DNA from: Amycolatopsis acidiphila
GTDB lineage: Bacteria; Actinomycetota; Actinomycetes; Mycobacteriales; Pseudonocardiaceae
Assembly (NCBI RefSeq): GCF_021391495.1
Contig: NZ_CP090063.1
Span: forward strand, 6,324,001 to 6,388,000
Direction: 5' to 3'
DNA length: 64,000 bases
Shown here: in pieces, positions 61,868 to 64,000 of the stretch
Layout: each line of letters begins with the position of its first letter
Position numbering within the stretch: the stretch's first letter is position 1
Notes under the pieces: model-generated
What the model saw: only the letters and a program-made list of their open reading frames with translations
Told to the model about the DNA's origin: nothing
The model's database searches: none
Program-made: the position numbers and the translations under genes

Positions 61868-62739
61868 GTCAGGAGCTTGTCCAGCCGCAGCTCGGCCGCG
61901 GCCTTCCGGTGGTCGCTCTGGTACTTGAGGATCACGCCCAGCGTCGACTCGACGATCTGCTCGTCGAGCGTGTCCGCGCCGAGCGCGAGCAGCGTGCGCG
62001 CCCAGTCCACGCTCTCCGCTATCGACGGCGCCTTGCGCAGCTCCATCCCCCGCAGCGCGCCGACGACGCGCACCAGCGAATCGGTCAGCCGGACGTCGAG
62101 CCCCGGGACCTTCAGCGTGACGATGTCGCGTTCGAGCTCCGGCGACGGGAAGTCCAGGTGCAGGAACAGGCAGCGCCGCTTGAGCGCCTCGGACAGCTCG
62201 CGCGTCGCGTTGGACGTCAGCAGCACGAACGGGCGGCGGGTCGCGGTGATGGTGCCCAGCTCCGGCACGGTGACCTGGAAGTCGCCGAGCACCTCCAGCA
62301 GCAGGCCCTCCATCTCGACGTCCGACTTGTCGGTCTCGTCGATCAGCAGGACGGTCGGCTCCGGGTTGCGGATCGCCTTCAGCAGCGGGCGCGGCAGCAG
62401 GAACTCCTCGCTGAACACCTCGTCGCGGGTGTCCTCCCAGCCCTCGTCACGGCCGGCGGTGATGCGCAGCAGCTGCTTGGCGTGGTTCCACTCGTAGAGC
62501 GCGCGGGCCTCGTCGATGCCCTCGTAGCACTGCAGGCGCACGAGCTCACTGCTGGTGGCCTCCGCCAGCGCCCGCGCCAGCTCGGTCTTGCCGACGCCGG
62601 CGGGCCCCTCCACGAGCAGCGGCTTGCCGAGCCGGTCGGCGAGGTAGACGGTGGTCGCCACCGGGGTCGAGGCCAGGTATCCGGCCCCCGCCAGCCGCTC
62701 GACGACCTCGTCGACCGAACCGAACAACGGTTCCTGCAT
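61864..62739 (-). CDS. MoxR-family AAA ATPase
   Basis: 291 residues from the ATG at 62739, with AGGAGG five bases upstream. Walker A is GPAGVGKTE (residues 45-53), Walker B TVLLIDETDKSD, sensor 1 FVLLTSNATRELS and an arginine-finger region in KRRCLFLH. Forms rings that act as chaperone partners of VWA proteins. Paired by overlap with the CoxE-like gene. Confidence 0.92.
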   Translation of the reverse strand: MQEPLFGSVDEVVERLAGAGYLASTPVATTVYLADRLGKPLLVEGPAGVGKTELARALAEATSSELVRLQCYEGIDEARALYEWNHAKQLLRITAGRDEGWEDTRDEVFSEEFLLPRPLLKAIRNPEPTVLLIDETDKSDVEMEGLLLEVLGDFQVTVPELGTITATRRPFVLLTSNATRELSEALKRRCLFLHLDFPSPELERDIVTLKVPGLDVRLTDSLVRVVGALRGMELRKAPSIAESVDWARTLLALGADTLDEQIVESTLGVILKYQSDHRKAAAELRLDKLLT

Positions 62740-62813
62740 CAGCACCTCCTGCTACGGCAACCTTCGCATTGTCGAACGGGATTCGCTTTCCGGGCGGTGG
62801 AGCGTGCGCAAGG

Positions 62814-62993
62814 TCACTTTTCGTACCGGGGGTCGAGCGCGGCGGCGTACGGCCACTGCCCGTCGGGCCGGCGGGTGGGCCTGTCGCGGTAGCGCCCGCA
62901 GCGATCTGCGGCTCGCCCTCCACGACGTACAGCCGGTACAGCCGGATCTCCGCGGTGGCGAGGTCGCCGCACGCGCGCCAGCACGTCGTCCAT
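62814..62993 (-). pseudogene. Small gene with two compensating frame shifts
   Basis: From an ATG at 62993 one frame is open to the stop at 62814. Its first residues (MDDVLAR) and last (RYRDRPTRRPDGQWPYAAAL, then DPRYEK) look protein-like, while the middle is poor. The middle of a second frame reads well instead (CGDLATAEIRLYRLYVVEGE). One lost base near 62970 and one shift near 62900 would restore a continuous protein of about 60 residues. Either a pseudogene or two errors. The family is not recognised. Confidence 0.45.
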
Positions 62994-63029
62994 CTCGGCA
63001 GCTCCGCCCTGACACCATCGCGTAGGTAC

Positions 63030-63041
63030 GAACGATCGTTC
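63030..63041. promoter_or_regulatory. Candidate TetR operator, copy 1
   Basis: GAACGATCGTTC, a perfect palindrome between the TetR gene end and the small frame-shifted gene, 36 bases before that gene's ATG. One base differs from copies at 63643-63654 and 63707-63718. Confidence 0.5.
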
Positions 63042-63044
63042 AGC

Positions 63045-63656
63045 CTACAGCGGCCCCTGCAGGAGAGCCAGGGCGTAATGGGCGTGCTGGCCGGCCAGCT
63101 GCTCCGGGGTCAGCCTGCCGCCGGGGTGGTACCAGGTCGCGATGGCAGCGCACATCGAGACGATGTTGCGCGCCGCGTCGTCGGGATAGGGCGTGGCGAA
63201 CTCGCCCGAGGCCGAGCCCGCGGCCACGATCTCCTCGTAGAGCCCCTGCGTGCTGTCCCTCGCCGCGACCACGCGTTTGCGTGCCACCCCGGTCAGGTAC
63301 CGGATCTCGCTCAGCGCGACCAGGGAGGCGACCTGGTGGTCGACGACGAAGCCGACGTGCGCCACGACCGCGGCGCGCAGCCGGTCGCTCGCCCGCCGCC
63401 CGGCGCCGTCGACGGCCGCCTGGATCCGGCTGAGCAGCTCGTCGTTGGCCATCCGCAGCAGCGCGGCCAGCAGATCCGCCTTCGCCGGGAAGTAGTTGTA
63501 GAGATTGGACAGGCTCGTCCCGGCCCCGCGGGCCACGTCCCGCATCGACGCGCCGTAGAAGCCCTTCTCCCCGAAGGCTTCCAGGGCCGCGTTGAGGATG
63601 GCGGCCTGGTTGCCGCGGCCGGTGTCCGGGATCAGCGTCGGCGAACGTTCGTTCAT
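63045..63656 (-). CDS. TetR-family transcriptional regulator
   Basis: 203 residues. The DNA-binding domain shows ILNAALEAFGEKGFYGASMR, then RGAGTSLSNLYNYFPAKADL. The C-terminal ligand domain resembles actinobacterial lipid-degradation repressors (KstR/FadE-linked type). Its first codons themselves contain GAACGTTCGTTC, a copy of the motif in the upstream gap, so it probably represses itself and the divergent MaoC-like gene. Confidence 0.9.
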   Translation of the reverse strand: MNERSPTLIPDTGRGNQAAILNAALEAFGEKGFYGASMRDVARGAGTSLSNLYNYFPAKADLLAALLRMANDELLSRIQAAVDGAGRRASDRLRAAVVAHVGFVVDHQVASLVALSEIRYLTGVARKRVVAARDSTQGLYEEIVAAGSASGEFATPYPDDAARNIVSMCAAIATWYHPGGRLTPEQLAGQHAHYALALLQGPL

Positions 63657-63718
63657 GGAGAAAGGCTAACGCAGCTTGACCTCATCGAGCATGGATGTTT
63701 TTGTAAGAACGTTCGTTC
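63643..63718. promoter_or_regulatory. Candidate TetR operators, copies 2 and 3
   Basis: GAACGTTCGTTC occurs identically at 63643-63654, over the first codons of the TetR gene, and at 63707-63718 in the divergent promoter. The 64-base spacing is just over six helical turns. Confidence 0.6.
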
Positions 63719-63735
63719 GTGTTCGAGGAGTGCCC

Positions 63736-64000
63736 TTGTCGCCACCGTTCTTCGAGGAGTTCGCCGTCGGGCAGCGCCAGATCCGGCCGGTCCCGCAGAA
63801 GTCCTTCGACCCCGCCGCCCTCGCCGCTGTGTTCACCGGCGAGGGCGTGCTCACCGACCTCAGCTGGCAGCACGTGAGTGCCGGCAGCCCCGACGACCGG
63901 CTGGAGGCCGAGCTCGTGGTGACCCGCTGCCGTCGTGCGCAGGACCGGGACAACGGCCTGGTCCAGCGGCATCTCAGGGTGCGCAACCAGCACGGCGAGA
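63736..64000 (+). CDS. MaoC-like acyl dehydratase-type protein, 5' fragment
   Basis: 88 codons before the window ends. FFEEFAVGQRQ at the N-terminus is typical of MaoC/hotdog dehydratases, and LEAELVVTRCRR fits the central strand. The hydratase His-containing motif would come earlier in a usual MaoC chain and is not seen, so this may be a non-catalytic hotdog protein. The TTG at 63736 has GAGGAG five bases upstream; a GTG at 63730 overlaps that site. Confidence 0.55.
   Translation, partial: MSPPFFEEFAVGQRQIRPVPQKSFDPAALAAVFTGEGVLTDLSWQHVSAGSPDDRLEAELVVTRCRRAQDRDNGLVQRHLRVRNQHGE

Noticed and set aside
59312..62497. 1061-codon plus-strand open frame
   Set aside because: It is antisense or out of frame to the TetR, DinB, VWA and MoxR genes, all of which have recognisable motifs.

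Overview
The window is a high-GC, tightly packed actinobacterial chromosome segment. The gene set points to the Pseudonocardiaceae, most likely Amycolatopsis or a close relative. The signs are an E1-only pyruvate dehydrogenase, a mycothiol-type maleylpyruvate isomerase, an Lsr2-related nucleoid protein, a class F sortase, a three-gene proton-translocating transhydrogenase, Ku and an AfsR-like regulator. The genus is inferred from protein families and gene order, not from a marker gene. GTG and TTG starts and stop/start overlaps are frequent.

Layout. 1-175: start of an IclR regulator gene that runs off the window. 660-812: a long imperfect palindrome resembling a MITE. 850-8440: a glycine-betaine-type ABC transporter, an IclR regulator and a divergent Rieske ferredoxin, ferredoxin reductase and Rieske oxygenase set. 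An operator-like motif occurs at both promoters, so uptake and oxidative demethylation of a quaternary amine are probably co-regulated. 8602-13248: an Excalibur protein with a class F sortase, an aldo/keto reductase, a TIGR03085 protein, a TauE/SafE permease and a LysR regulator. 13346-28165: a conserved actinobacterial core of tRNA-Val, AhpE-like peroxiredoxin, DUF3052, aceE, fasR, fabD-fabH-acpP-fabF and DUF3145. It is interrupted by a lactate-use insert (lldD, a decayed gene, lctP) and pnuC.

28357-36365: a secreted subtilase, a single-pass membrane protein, a disulfide-reductase-like flavoprotein, an Lsr2/histone-H1-like fusion and the pntAA-pntAB-pntB operon. 36438-39554: a TetR repressor facing a ferredoxin reductase/acyl desaturase operon of the Rv3230c-DesA3 type. 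39551-48958: two luciferase-like monooxygenases, a two-component system, YjbQ, a membrane protein, a HAD hydrolase, prolyl-tRNA synthetase and a hydroxyacid dehydrogenase. 48955-53835: an AfsR-like regulator, a small Cys-rich protein, Ku and a TetR regulator.

53875-58402: a complete gentisate route from 3-hydroxybenzoate, in the order gentisate dioxygenase, fumarylpyruvate hydrolase, maleylpyruvate isomerase and FAD hydroxylase, with a divergent IclR. 58350-64000: an SDR/TetR pair with twin operators, a DinB protein, a MoxR ATPase and VWA pair, a frame-disrupted small gene, and a TetR/MaoC-like pair with three copies of one palindrome.

The most unusual items are the Lsr2-H1 fusion, the 153-bp palindrome, the shared betaine operator, the hairpin-rich fasR leader, and the repeated operators beside three TetR genes.
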